DNA of 50,685 bases from a virus, in IMG/VR virus record IMGVR_UViG_3300029319_000048, positions 8,028 to 58,712 of that record. One strand, 5' to 3'. Shown piece by piece: positions 35,010 through 42,356 of the stretch (positions are counted from its first letter, which is position 1; each line of letters starts with the position of its first letter). The notes under the pieces are model-generated. The model worked only from the letters and a program-made list of their open reading frames with translations, did no database searches and was not told the origin of the DNA. The position numbers were made by a program, and so were the translations under genes.

Positions 35010-36650
35010 TTAATCAAGTCTGTTTATCAGCACTTTATAATCTCCTTCACCTGGAGCACTTGCAAACGATATTTTTACTGTAGTATCAGAAGGTCTTGTT
35101 ACATCACAAAATACTGTATCATATGTTGCTGGACTTGCACTTATATCTAATACTTGAACCAATACGTTGTAAGAGCCTAAATCATGTGTAACTGTATAAT
35201 CTCCAGTTCCAGAAGCTAATGCCACTGAACTTTCAGCACCACTATCTAAATCTACAATAAAGCTTTTATTCGTATAATGTGCTTCATTTGATGCTGGTGT
35301 AACAGACCTATTAGTAGCAGTTGCAGTTTTTGCTTCTGCGTTGGTAGCGTGTCTTGTAACACCTTTTTGACCTGTTGATGCACTTTGTATTATACTTGTT
35401 GATACTGATGTGGTATGCCCTAAAGTATCTACACTAATTGCTGAAATAAATGTGATACCTCCCTCATCTTCCGATATAGCAGTATGAGATGGGTGTACAT
35501 AGTTGTTATATTCTGTACTAATTGGTATGTTGTAGAAATTACTTCCGTCATTTGTGAAAGTCCATCTAGCTGCACTTTCATCCCATGTTAAACTTACATT
35601 TGTAGAACTTCCTCTTTCTACCTCCAGTCCTGCATCTTGTGTGCCTGCTGGTGTGCCTGATGCATTAGAGTTTAATAAAATAACACTATCCTCTAAATCT
35701 ATTCTTTCTGTAGCCGTGCTAATAACAGTTCCTGTAACCGTAAGGTCTCCACCTATAGTTGCATTTCCATCAACATTAAGGTTGGAGTCTGTGTGTACTG
35801 CACCTGCTGAAGATACAGTAAATTTAGCTCCGTTTACATCAATACCTCCATCAAGGTTTGCTGTTCCACTTACTGTTAATTCTTTTGTAATAGATGCATC
35901 ATTTGAAACACTTAAATCTCTATTAACTGTTAAGTCTTGCCCAATAGTAATATGGTCAGTTGAATCACCAATAGTTGCTGCATTACTAGCAAATCCTGAT
36001 GCTAAAGCAGTTTTAAGGAAAGGAACAAATTCAGTTGTGTCTATTTCAGAAGGGTCTCCTGCAGAGCCTTGACCTATTCTACCGATAATTGTATTGTCGG
36101 CAATGTGCTGGTATTTAGCATGAGTTACTGCAGTATCGGCAATCGTAGTTGTTATAGATGTTGTTCCTGAACCTGTAACATCACCAGAAAGTGTAATACT
36201 TTCATTTCCATCTATATAATTAAAACTTGTAACAAAAGTATGTATTTGGTCTGCTGTTGCTAATCCTGTTCCTCCATCTGCAATGGCTGCAGTTTTTGCT
36301 TGAATAGCATCACCATCTAACTCTATTGTGGTATCATCCACATTAACTGCAAGTGTTACACTAAATGCTCCTGATGTAGCAGACTCACTACCACCTGAAG
36401 CAACAAGACCATCACCTGCATTAACTGTTACTCCAGTAATGTCTCCTGTGCCATCTAATTTTACCCACTGACTTCCGTTTACAGAACCACCATTATGAAA
36501 GTAAATGGCATTATCTGCTTTATTGTAAATCACCCTACCTTCGTAAGTGCTTCCTGTGAGATTAGGGTTAGTGCTTTCTACTAAATGTAGTTTAGCATTT
36601 TGAAGCTCTAGGTTTTCTAGAGATATATTATTTAAAAACTTAATAGCCAT
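35010..36650 (-). CDS. Tail fibre protein, 546 aa
   Basis: The N-terminus MAIKFLNNISLENLELQNAK, followed by a GRVIYNKADNAIYFHNGGSV unit, is a common start of phage fibres. The middle carries repeated beta-helical units (LTVNRDLSVSNDASITKELT; GGDLTVTGTVISTATERIDL). The C-terminal about 75 residues (GDYTVTHDLGSYNVLVQVLD ... VKISFASAPGEGDYKVLI) form the fibre-tip beta domain that is also seen, diverged, at the end of the 235-aa protein. It lies 20 bp upstream of the S74 fibre in one transcription unit. Confidence 0.78.
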   Translation of the reverse strand: MAIKFLNNISLENLELQNAKLHLVESTNPNLTGSTYEGRVIYNKADNAIYFHNGGSVNGSQWVKLDGTGDITGVTVNAGDGLVASGGSESATSGAFSVTLAVNVDDTTIELDGDAIQAKTAAIADGGTGLATADQIHTFVTSFNYIDGNESITLSGDVTGSGTTSITTTIADTAVTHAKYQHIADNTIIGRIGQGSAGDPSEIDTTEFVPFLKTALASGFASNAATIGDSTDHITIGQDLTVNRDLSVSNDASITKELTVSGTANLDGGIDVNGAKFTVSSAGAVHTDSNLNVDGNATIGGDLTVTGTVISTATERIDLEDSVILLNSNASGTPAGTQDAGLEVERGSSTNVSLTWDESAARWTFTNDGSNFYNIPISTEYNNYVHPSHTAISEDEGGITFISAISVDTLGHTTSVSTSIIQSASTGQKGVTRHATNAEAKTATATNRSVTPASNEAHYTNKSFIVDLDSGAESSVALASGTGDYTVTHDLGSYNVLVQVLDISASPATYDTVFCDVTRPSDTTVKISFASAPGEGDYKVLINRLD

Positions 36651-36664
36651 TTCTCATACTTTTT

Positions 36665-37372
36665 TTAGTTAAATATTGCTTTACCACTAACATTAGAGGC
36701 AAAATAAATCTTTATATTATTTAGGTCGATATATTCTATCTCCCCATAAATCTTTTCGTCAAAAGTGTTTGTTATTGAAACACTTGGTTTTTTATTCAAT
36801 CCGTGATTTATAGTCCAAGTGCTACTCCCCACTGCTTGGTTGTGGACATGATTCTTGTCTGATAAATCAGAAGCATCAAATAACAACAAAGATAATAAAT
36901 AATCCTGTTCATCTTCTAGACCACCATTACCTCCCACGTATTCTAATGTAACATCATATTGTGTTAAATTTTTATTGTCTACTGCAGAGCTTTTCCATTT
37001 GAATACACCGAACTTTGATGCGTCTCCAGCCTTTTGAATTAAGACTTGAGAATCTACTATAGATGAGTATAAATTACTAATATCTACACCTGATAAAGTT
37101 TTCTCATGTATAACGATAGATGTTATTGTGTTGAACGCAACATTAATACCTTGGTCTGTGGTAAATTTGATATAACCTTCTATTGTTTCACTACCTGGTC
37201 TTGTATATCTAAACCTAGAGCCTACGGTTTCTATTGATGAGCTTTTGTTCATAAGCTCAAAAACATCTTTTATTTTGAAGTTTTTGGTTCTAGCTCCAGT
37301 TGCATCTGTACCAAGTACCTTGTCGTTTTTGGTTACATCAGTATCTAAAGGGTATGTGCTTATTCTTGCCAT
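36665..37372 (-). CDS. Virion fibre/adaptor protein, 'MAxISTY' family, 235 aa
   Basis: The N-terminus MARISTYPLDTDVTKNDKVL-GTD-TKNF is paralogous to the start of the 179-aa protein at 41452-41991 (MAKISTYSIDATIDPADKLI-GTD-TKNF). This shared block probably docks onto the same virion component. The C-terminus (STWTINHGLNKKPSVSITNT, then EIEYIDLNNIKIYFASNVSG) is the classic fibre-tip beta domain. First gene of the tail-fibre unit, with a TAnnTTTG box 18 bp upstream. Confidence 0.75.
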   Translation of the reverse strand: MARISTYPLDTDVTKNDKVLGTDATGARTKNFKIKDVFELMNKSSSIETVGSRFRYTRPGSETIEGYIKFTTDQGINVAFNTITSIVIHEKTLSGVDISNLYSSIVDSQVLIQKAGDASKFGVFKWKSSAVDNKNLTQYDVTLEYVGGNGGLEDEQDYLLSLLLFDASDLSDKNHVHNQAVGSSTWTINHGLNKKPSVSITNTFDEKIYGEIEYIDLNNIKIYFASNVSGKAIFN

Positions 37373-37389
37373 GAAAAATCTTTGTATTG

Positions 37390-37397
37390 CAAAGATA
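37390..37397 (-). promoter_or_regulatory. Candidate promoter for the tail-fibre operon
   Basis: The minus strand reads TATCTTTG (TAnnTTTG) in the 43-bp gap after the 44-aa gene. The expected start is about 37384, 12 nt before the ATG at 37372. Confidence 0.6.
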
Positions 37398-37415
37398 ATA
37401 TTTTAATCAAAGTGA

Positions 37416-37550
37416 TTATCTGCCCTGACCCCTATATGCCTTCAGGTAATTTACAGAAGACTTCATTTTTGAAGACTTGGTTTTTGCGTGAATACCTGGT
37501 CTTTTTTTCTTGTGAGACTTGACGTAAGGCTTATATATGATTTTAGGCAT
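37416..37550 (-). CDS. Small basic phage protein, 44 aa
   Basis: ATG 37550 gives MPKIIYKPYVKSHKKKRPGI, then HAKTKSSKMKSSVNYLKAYR and GQGR. I recall the pattern 'RPG.HAKTKSSK.K.S.NY.K.YRGQGR' from small proteins of many marine Bacteroidota phages, of unknown function. It is very Lys/Arg-rich, so nucleic-acid or virion binding is plausible. It overlaps the holin gene stop by 8 bp and is the last gene of the lysis unit. Confidence 0.7.
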   Translation of the reverse strand: MPKIIYKPYVKSHKKKRPGIHAKTKSSKMKSSVNYLKAYRGQGR

Positions 37551-38010
37551 TTTTTCCTTTGATAAGACTTGTTGCTTTTTCAGTCGTCCTTCCTCCGAAA
37601 TAGGCTAGAACAACGGCCATCATCACTTTTTCAAAAGTGTCGTTCCATGTTACTCCTATATTAAAAGGAACTGCTTCTACACTATCTAGTATTCCAGCTA
37701 AAGAAAAAATAGTAATACACCATACTAAAACTAGTGGTCTTACATTTTTACTCAACCATGAATCACTATTGGCATCTGCTTGCCATCTATTTGTTATAGC
37801 TTCAATCTCTTTGTTTTGTTGATCATATATAAGTTGTTGAAGCTTAATTTTATCTTCTGTAGAAACATCTGATTGAGTGATTGCTGCTATAGCGTCTTTT
37901 GGGTTTGTTACACCCTCAAGAACCTTGCCTAGAGTAGGGTTTATAACCCCTGCAGCTCCTAAAAGCAGTTTTCCTACGGTAGTGTCTTTGAATTTTTTTT
38001 TATCGCTCAT
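37543..38010 (-). CDS. Holin (GTA_holin_3TM-like)
   Basis: A 155-aa protein with features of the 3-TM holin family: a Gly-rich hydrophobic N-terminal helix (LLLGAAGVINPTLGKVLEGV), the NPKDAIAAITQSD segment, NRWQADANSDSWLSKNVRPL, then two hydrophobic segments (LVLVWCITIFSLAGIL and VMMAVVLAYFGGRTTEKA). Holins time lysis by making holes in the inner membrane. It overlaps the endolysin gene by 4 bp (ATGA), forming a clear lysis pair. Confidence 0.85.
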   Translation of the reverse strand: MSDKKKFKDTTVGKLLLGAAGVINPTLGKVLEGVTNPKDAIAAITQSDVSTEDKIKLQQLIYDQQNKEIEAITNRWQADANSDSWLSKNVRPLVLVWCITIFSLAGILDSVEAVPFNIGVTWNDTFEKVMMAVVLAYFGGRTTEKATSLIKGKNA

Positions 38011-38504
38011 ATCACACTGTATTTTGTTTTTCCTTTTGACTTATAAGCTTTCAAACACCTGTTTCTATTTTCTTGTTTATCAACATAAGAGACATGAATC
38101 CAATTTGGGTTTCCGTCAGGATACTCTGTTCCAAACTCCCATATTAATTGGTCAAAATCTAAATTCTCTTTTATCCAGTAAAACATCTCAGCATTTGTTT
38201 TATGACCAAAGGTATCATCAAGGTCTAAAGCTTGTCCTTTGCAATGCTGACTTGTTTGAACTCTTTTTCCGTCTTTAATCCTATATGCTCCACCAATAGC
38301 TTCATTCAATTCAGGCGACCTAAAAAAACTATTAATTTTAATAGGGCCTCCTACCCACTCTCTTAGTGGTTGAAAAATCATTTCGGCTATCGTGTACATA
38401 TTGGCTAATTGCTCATCATTTGGTTTATTCTCAATACCTTTTCTTTGTGCCGTACGAGAATAAATACCTTCATTGTACGAAATGTTTTTTGATATTCTTT
38501 CCAT
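38007..38504 (-). CDS. Peptidase M15-family endolysin
   Basis: A 165-aa zinc peptidase of the M15_3 type that cuts peptidoglycan cross-links. Zinc ligands are visible: H87 and D94 in SQHCKGQALDLD and H137 in NWIHVSY. An acidic stretch (FDQLIWEFG) precedes the last His. The N-terminal helical part and SFFRSPELNEAIGG are typical of the family. There is no signal peptide, so release through the downstream holin is expected. First ATG chosen; no earlier in-frame start fits. Confidence 0.9.
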   Translation of the reverse strand: MERISKNISYNEGIYSRTAQRKGIENKPNDEQLANMYTIAEMIFQPLREWVGGPIKINSFFRSPELNEAIGGAYRIKDGKRVQTSQHCKGQALDLDDTFGHKTNAEMFYWIKENLDFDQLIWEFGTEYPDGNPNWIHVSYVDKQENRNRCLKAYKSKGKTKYSVI

Positions 38505-38516
38505 TATTTTCCTTTT

Positions 38517-38558
38517 TTAGCATCCTTGGCAAAAAGGACAGTTAAAATTACAATCCAT
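38517..38558 (-). CDS. Possible 13-residue Cys-rich micropeptide
   Basis: In the 73-bp gap between the 77-aa gene and the endolysin, ATG 38558 opens MDCNFNCPFCQGC and stops at 38517. Four cysteines in 13 residues (C-x3-C-x2-C-x2-C) could bind a metal. With only 14 codons it may be chance; it is listed because it fills the gap in the operon direction. Confidence 0.25.
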   Translation of the reverse strand: MDCNFNCPFCQGC

Positions 38559-38577
38559 AATCTTTGTTTTTATTGGT

Positions 38578-38811
38578 TTATTTGGAAGACTTTCTTCCTT
38601 TTCTTTTTTTGCCTTTTATAGCATCGTCAATGTCGCCTATTTGGTTTCCAACCTCTTTGATAGCAACAGCAACATCTGCTAACTCTTGAGAAGTTAACTT
38701 GTATCTTCTTTTTATTTCTTTTACAGTTGCAATCGCTTTTTCATCAACTGTTGTTTTACTCCATAATAGAGTCCATACGTCTTTCCAGTATTGTTTTGTT
38801 AATTTCCACAT
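38578..38811 (-). CDS. Hypothetical protein, 77 aa
   Basis: It starts MWKLTKQYWKDVWTLLWSKT, an amphipathic Trp-rich helix that could lie on a membrane, followed by a helical region (LTSQELADVAVAIKEVGNQI) and a strongly basic end (GKKRKGRKSSK). It lies 2 bp after the outer-membrane-like gene and upstream of the endolysin. A lysis accessory role is possible but unproven. Confidence 0.65.
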   Translation of the reverse strand: MWKLTKQYWKDVWTLLWSKTTVDEKAIATVKEIKRRYKLTSQELADVAVAIKEVGNQIGDIDDAIKGKKRKGRKSSK

Positions 38812-38813
38812 AA

Positions 38814-40076
38814 TTATAATCTAAAATTAATTCCTACAGACGACTGATAGATTTCAGAATCCCAAAACTTAGTATACTCTCCTTCAAGAAATACACCTAA
38901 TGTTTTTGTTATTTTCCATCCAACAATCAATCCACCTTGATAATCATCCCATTGTTCTGGCGTTGAGTCTTTTCTCAACCCACCCTTACCCCAGTTATTT
39001 CTATTGAGATAATTAAAATCAGAATCTCCTTCGATATACTTGTGATAAGGTAAAATCCAGTTTGCATATGCATGCACCCAGAAGTTTTTCTTGTAGTGAT
39101 AAAAATCAAAACCAACTACAGGAGCTACTTCTGCAAAACCATCTAGCAAACTCCATTGTTCTTGATTATATCTATTCATTAAATTTCCAAAAACTCTATC
39201 CCTGAAATCTCTGTCACCATAAGCAACTATTTCTCCTTCAGGGTTTCTCCATATCCAATCATAAAATACTTCGCCTGTATCTTCATTAGTATATGAAGTA
39301 AACTCGTCTGTATATCCATACTCATAACCCAGGCTATACCATGGGTTTGCTGGATATTCTATTTCTTCTCCTGTTGTAGGGTTTGTCCAAACCTCTATTT
39401 CATTAAGCCAAATTTCAATCGGATTATATCCATAGGGTTTTTCGTGAGTCCTTAAGATAGCACCAGCCGAAAGACTAAACTTTTTCCCTATTGGTAATCT
39501 AGCTCTAACTTCAGCAGATTGATATTGGAAATCAACCATACCTTGCTTTCTTGCTTCAACTTTTACAATGTGGTATTTACCTGTGTGTCTAATAAAAAAC
39601 CTAGAGTTTGTAAACTCCTCACTTCTTTGTCTTTCTTTTTCATAATGAAACAAGTATTCGAAACCTTTTACTGCTGCTGTTGGTGCAGAAAGACCAACCA
39701 TGTTTTCTGTTCCGTTTATATAATTAGGTCTAATCTCATAATCAAACCTTGCGAGTTTTCTGACACCCCCACCGATTCTGTAATCAAAAGGATGATAAAT
39801 AGTTTCATCAATTACTTGTGGAATATCATATAAGTCATCTGGGTTAGTTCTGATAAAATAATCAGGATATTTTGTTTGATATGCATTGTCTACCTCACCT
39901 GCCACATAAACTGTTGCATACTTAAAGAAGTCTTTGTATATGTTATTAAAAAATTTTTTTGCTTTATACTTTTTTACAACTTCGTTTTCTTGTTTTTTAT
40001 TGAAATCAATCACTTGGGCTTCCAAACAAAACGTAGGTAAAAAGAGTATAAAAATAAGTAGGATTAGTTTTTTCAT
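38814..40076 (-). CDS. Secreted outer-membrane beta-barrel-like protein, 420 aa
   Basis: The N-terminus MKKLILLIFILFLPTFCLEA is a Sec signal peptide, probably cut after about residue 21 (EAQ). The mature part is rich in aromatic residues and alternating strands (YHIVKVEARKQGMVDFQYQS; FWVHAYANWILPYHKYIEGD) and ends SVGINFRL, like the last strand of an outer-membrane barrel. It lies in the lysis cassette between the secreted thioredoxin-like protein and the endolysin gene. Possible roles are outer-membrane disruption at lysis, blocking superinfection, or a captured host barrel; none is proven. Confidence 0.65.
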   Translation of the reverse strand: MKKLILLIFILFLPTFCLEAQVIDFNKKQENEVVKKYKAKKFFNNIYKDFFKYATVYVAGEVDNAYQTKYPDYFIRTNPDDLYDIPQVIDETIYHPFDYRIGGGVRKLARFDYEIRPNYINGTENMVGLSAPTAAVKGFEYLFHYEKERQRSEEFTNSRFFIRHTGKYHIVKVEARKQGMVDFQYQSAEVRARLPIGKKFSLSAGAILRTHEKPYGYNPIEIWLNEIEVWTNPTTGEEIEYPANPWYSLGYEYGYTDEFTSYTNEDTGEVFYDWIWRNPEGEIVAYGDRDFRDRVFGNLMNRYNQEQWSLLDGFAEVAPVVGFDFYHYKKNFWVHAYANWILPYHKYIEGDSDFNYLNRNNWGKGGLRKDSTPEQWDDYQGGLIVGWKITKTLGVFLEGEYTKFWDSEIYQSSVGINFRL

Positions 40077-40077
40077 G

Positions 40078-40422
40078 TTAAAATTTGCTTTCTATAATTT
40101 CTTCTATTTCTTCTTCAATTAATTGTATTGTATTTTCTGGTAATTTCAAAGATATCCCACTTTCTATTCTTATTATTTCCTCTCCATTATGATATAAGAT
40201 TATTGTTGGAAGGTATTTAATATTTTCCTTCTCAAACACATCTTTCTTTTCATTAATTAAAAAAGTGTAGATATTGTAATCATTGAATTTTTTTAGGGAT
40301 ATTTCTGATGCTTTTGTAAACGGTGCACTAAACTGTACTACTGATATTTCATCTTTAAAAGATTGTGCAACCAACGTATTAGATAGGAATAAGAATACGA
40401 TAATATTAATGATAGGCTTCAT
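40078..40422 (-). CDS. Secreted thioredoxin-fold protein lacking the CxxC, 114 aa
   Basis: Signal peptide at residues 1-20 (MKPIINIIVFLFLSNTLVAQ). The body follows a thioredoxin outline: strand ISVVQFSAPF, helix (ASEISLKKFNDYN), strand IYTFLIN, then KYLPTIILYHNGEEI with the conserved cis-Pro at 72. Where thioredoxin has WCxxC, this protein reads SAPFTKAS, and it contains no cysteine at all. It cannot be a disulphide oxidoreductase; a binding or chaperone role in the periplasm is more likely. Its stop lies just before the barrel gene. Confidence 0.65.
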   Translation of the reverse strand: MKPIINIIVFLFLSNTLVAQSFKDEISVVQFSAPFTKASEISLKKFNDYNIYTFLINEKKDVFEKENIKYLPTIILYHNGEEIIRIESGISLKLPENTIQLIEEEIEEIIESKF

Positions 40423-40724
40423 CTCTGCTTGCTAATTTCGTAGAGCCTTTCGTCCATCTTTTGTAATTGGTCTTTTATTTCACTTACATCTTCTTTGACA
40501 GAGTTTACATCTAGCTCTATCTTTTCTACCGTACTTCTTACTAATTCATCTTTATATTGAAACTCGATTGAGCTTACTTCTGGTTTTGGCAACTCTTTTG
40601 CTTCCTCTATTTGTGCTTGAAGCGTAAAATATGTTCCTGCAAGCATTACTGCTCCTCCAATCAACATACCTATTGTTTTTAAATCTAATTGAACATTGGT
40701 GTCTTCACTTATCTTTGTTGCCAT
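40419..40724 (-). CDS. Single-TM coiled-coil protein (spanin-like)
   Basis: ATG 40724 gives MATKISEDTNVQLDLKTIGM, a hydrophobic segment at about residues 18-35 (TIGMLIGGAVMLAGTYFTLQ), then a periplasmic-type helical region with heptads (VEKIELDVNSVKEDVSEIKD; QLQKMDERLYEISKQR). An inner-membrane helix followed by a coiled coil in a lysis cassette resembles an i-spanin. The ATG at 40724 follows the previous stop by 1 bp; the longer frame would need a GTG at 40745 overlapping that gene, so the ATG is preferred. Confidence 0.65.
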   Translation of the reverse strand: MATKISEDTNVQLDLKTIGMLIGGAVMLAGTYFTLQAQIEEAKELPKPEVSSIEFQYKDELVRSTVEKIELDVNSVKEDVSEIKDQLQKMDERLYEISKQR

Positions 40725-40725
40725 T

Positions 40726-40971
40726 TTATTTCTTTTTTCCTCCACCTCGAGCTCTATTTGATTTTTGCCTTTCTAAAACAAGCCTTCCACCTCGATGTGA
40801 ACAATCCATTTTATCTCCTTTACGAGATTTTTTATTTTTCCTGTTAAATAGATTACATTCAATTCTTTTTCGCACAGCTTCTTTTTTCTTCTGCGCTTTA
40901 GCACTTGTCTTTCTGTGCTTTTTTCTTGCCTCAGGGTTATTCCTGTAATATATTGCTGTTCTGCTTAACAT
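40726..40971 (-). CDS. Small basic conserved phage protein, 81 aa
   Basis: Translation begins MLSRTAIYYRNNPEARKKHR, then KRIECNLFNRKNKKSRKG, MDCSHRGGRL and SNRARGGGKKK. The pattern YY..NPEAR.K...KR.E.N..NRK...D.SH..G....S.NR is one I recall in many marine and crAss-like phages, with no known function. It is extremely Lys/Arg-rich. It lies 8 bp after the 50-aa gene in the unit starting at 41132. Confidence 0.7.
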   Translation of the reverse strand: MLSRTAIYYRNNPEARKKHRKTSAKAQKKKEAVRKRIECNLFNRKNKKSRKGDKMDCSHRGGRLVLERQKSNRARGGGKKK

Positions 40972-40979
40972 TGCTTCCT

Positions 40980-41132
40980 TTATTTATAAGGAAACATCCT
41001 GTTAAGTGAATCTCTACGCTCATCACAGCCACACGGTTTTCCCATTTTTTTAGAGATAGTTTCAACAACTTTTTTAACTCCAGTTGCTGTTGTTACTTTC
41101 TCTATAGTATCTCCTAGCCCTCTGCTTTTCAT
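40980..41132 (-). CDS. Small conserved phage protein, 50 aa
   Basis: ATG 41132 gives MKSRGLGDTIEKVTTATGVK, then KVVETISKKM, a CGC motif (GKPCGCDERRDSLNRMFPYK) and stop. Proteins reading 'GLGDT.EK.T.ATG.KK.V......CGC..R...LN..FPY' are, as I recall, common small proteins in Bacteroidota phages, of unknown function. The CGC turn could bind metal. First gene after the box at 41140; the leader would be almost absent. Confidence 0.75.
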   Translation of the reverse strand: MKSRGLGDTIEKVTTATGVKKVVETISKKMGKPCGCDERRDSLNRMFPYK

Positions 41133-41139
41133 ATAGTTA

Positions 41140-41147
41140 CAAATTTA
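41140..41147 (-). promoter_or_regulatory. Candidate promoter for the lysis operon
   Basis: The minus strand reads TAAATTTG (TAnnTTTG) in the 29-bp gap between the 96-aa gene (stop 41162) and ATG 41132. The expected start is close to 41134, so the first transcript would be nearly leaderless. Confidence 0.5.
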
Positions 41148-41161
41148 ATAAAAATATCATA

Positions 41162-41452
41162 TTAATATTTACCCCTTCTGGAGCTTGGTGATGACTTTTT
41201 GGAGCCACCTTTTCCAGCCCATAAATGCTTACATGCCCAATATCTGGCAGTTAATTTGTTTGTTGCTGAGGAACACTTGTGTCTAGCTTTGAATGATTTT
41301 CTTGCTGCAGCAGAATAATTATGTCCATATCCTTTTGCACCAAAATGAATTAACTTTTCTTGTCCGTTTGCACAAGCTTTAACCATCTTCTTCTTGCCAG
41401 CTCTATCACTAGCTCGAACAACATTACACTTCATTTTTGCTTTATCTGCCAT
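41162..41452 (-). CDS. Basic four-Cys conserved phage/giant-virus-type protein, 96 aa
   Basis: It starts MADKAKMKCNVVRASDRAGK, then KKMVKACANGQEKLIHFGAK, AARKSFKARHKC and KLTARYWACKHLW, ending in a Ser/Arg/Lys tail. I recall this layout (KACENGKEK.I.FG...RRKSF.ARH.C...K.TARYWSCK.W) in small proteins of tailed phages and giant DNA viruses. Four Cys (9, 28, 60, 73) may bind zinc. Very basic, so a DNA-binding virion role is plausible. It overlaps the 179-aa gene by 1 bp. Confidence 0.75.
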   Translation of the reverse strand: MADKAKMKCNVVRASDRAGKKKMVKACANGQEKLIHFGAKGYGHNYSAAARKSFKARHKCSSATNKLTARYWACKHLWAGKGGSKKSSPSSRRGKY

Positions 41453-41991
41453 TACGATACGTCAGTTATTTGATATGATATATATAATATGATTTTTGTT
41501 ACGGATGTTCCTGTTTCAGTTACAGAACCATCAGTTGTAAGCTCTATTGCATCAATAGCTGCATCAGTACCACTATTCTGATACTCGTGATAAAAAAGCT
41601 CAGATGCATTTCCACTTGTATTGCTATCACTAATTACAATTAACGTAGTTGATGCTGTTTTATACTTGATTTGAAGTTCATCACCAAAAGCAAGATTATT
41701 TGTTGCTGTTTGGCCTACAACCTTAACAATTACACTACTTGGTATAATTATGTGGTTATCTATTTGGTCGAACAGGATAACTCTTGTTGTGTCCAGGGCT
41801 TTTAATTGCTCATTAGTAATTTCTATCTTTTTTTGTAAAACCACACCACCTTTACCGATAAAACTCTGAAGATTAGCAATAGAAAAGTTTTTTGTCTTTC
41901 CATTGTCTGCTCCTTGAGTTCCATCTGTTCCTATCAGCTTATCTGCTGGATCAATAGTTGCGTCTATTGAGTATGTACTAATTTTTGCCAT
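41452..41991 (-). CDS. Virion adaptor protein, 'MAxISTY' family, 179 aa
   Basis: The first about 40 residues (MAKISTYSIDATIDPADKLI-GTD..TKNF) match the start of the 235-aa fibre protein at 36665-37372, suggesting a shared docking module. The rest is a beta-rich domain (RVILFDQIDNHIIIPSSVIV; ASTTLIVISDSNTSGNASEL), without the fibre-tip motif of its paralogue. Probably a minor virion component. Confidence 0.68.
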   Translation of the reverse strand: MAKISTYSIDATIDPADKLIGTDGTQGADNGKTKNFSIANLQSFIGKGGVVLQKKIEITNEQLKALDTTRVILFDQIDNHIIIPSSVIVKVVGQTATNNLAFGDELQIKYKTASTTLIVISDSNTSGNASELFYHEYQNSGTDAAIDAIELTTDGSVTETGTSVTKIILYISYQITDVS

Positions 41992-41994
41992 AAC

Positions 41995-42249
41995 TTACCT
42001 TTTTGTATATTTTTTTGTTACTTTTCCAGCTTTTGTATTAGCAACTACTGTTTTACCTTTTGCTCCTGCTCTTTTTTTCTTTCTTGCAGTTTTTGCTCTC
42101 TCTGCTTTTGTCATAGAGATAGCCTTCTTATAAGGTAAACACCTGTCTGGGTTTTTCTTATTTTTACTAGTACCACATTCTCCTTTTATAGAGCCATCTG
42201 TACCAATACGAACCCAGCGTTCATCACGCCACTTCTTCAACTCGCCCAT
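41995..42249 (-). CDS. Basic conserved protein of phages and giant viruses, 84 aa (DUF6321-like)
   Basis: MGELKKWRDERWVRIGTDGS, then IKGECGTSKNKKNPDRCLPY and a Lys/Arg-rich tail (TKAERAKTARKKKRAGAKGK). The 'WVRI...G.I.G.CGTSK..KNPDRCLP..KA..MTK.ERA..A.KKK' layout recalls a small family of phages and nucleocytoplasmic giant viruses (I believe DUF6321, from memory). Function unknown. It lies 3 bp from the next gene and overlaps the poly-Lys gene at its start. Confidence 0.7.
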   Translation of the reverse strand: MGELKKWRDERWVRIGTDGSIKGECGTSKNKKNPDRCLPYKKAISMTKAERAKTARKKKRAGAKGKTVVANTKAGKVTKKYTKR

Positions 42250-42332
42250 TAGTATTTTTTCTTTTTACTAGCTGGTTTTTTCTTTTTTTTCTTTTTTTTG
42301 GCTTTAGATTTTGCCTTACTGCCATGATACAT
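42249..42332 (-). CDS. Poly-lysine micropeptide, 27 aa
   Basis: ATG 42332 encodes MYHGSKAKSKA, then eight Lys in a row, then PASKKKKY; 15 of 27 residues are Lys. Its stop overlaps the next ATG (TAATG), so it is translationally coupled. 'MYHG..KKK' micropeptides recur, as I recall, in marine phage genomes. It could be a protamine-like DNA-condensing peptide; function is inferred. Confidence 0.55.
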   Translation of the reverse strand: MYHGSKAKSKAKKKKKKKKPASKKKKY

Positions 42333-42356
42333 AACACATTCATTTTAAAATTAAAC

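Noticed and set aside
31171-36650. Repeated GNxTVSGTV-like units as DNA repeats or a CRISPR array
   Set aside because: They are protein-level shaft repeats of tail fibres, diverged at DNA level, with no uniform spacer or repeat length.
40724-40745. Longer start of the spanin-like gene
   Set aside because: Position 40745 is GTG and overlaps the upstream gene by 20 bp. ATG 40724 follows the upstream stop by 1 bp and gives a normal start before the membrane helix.
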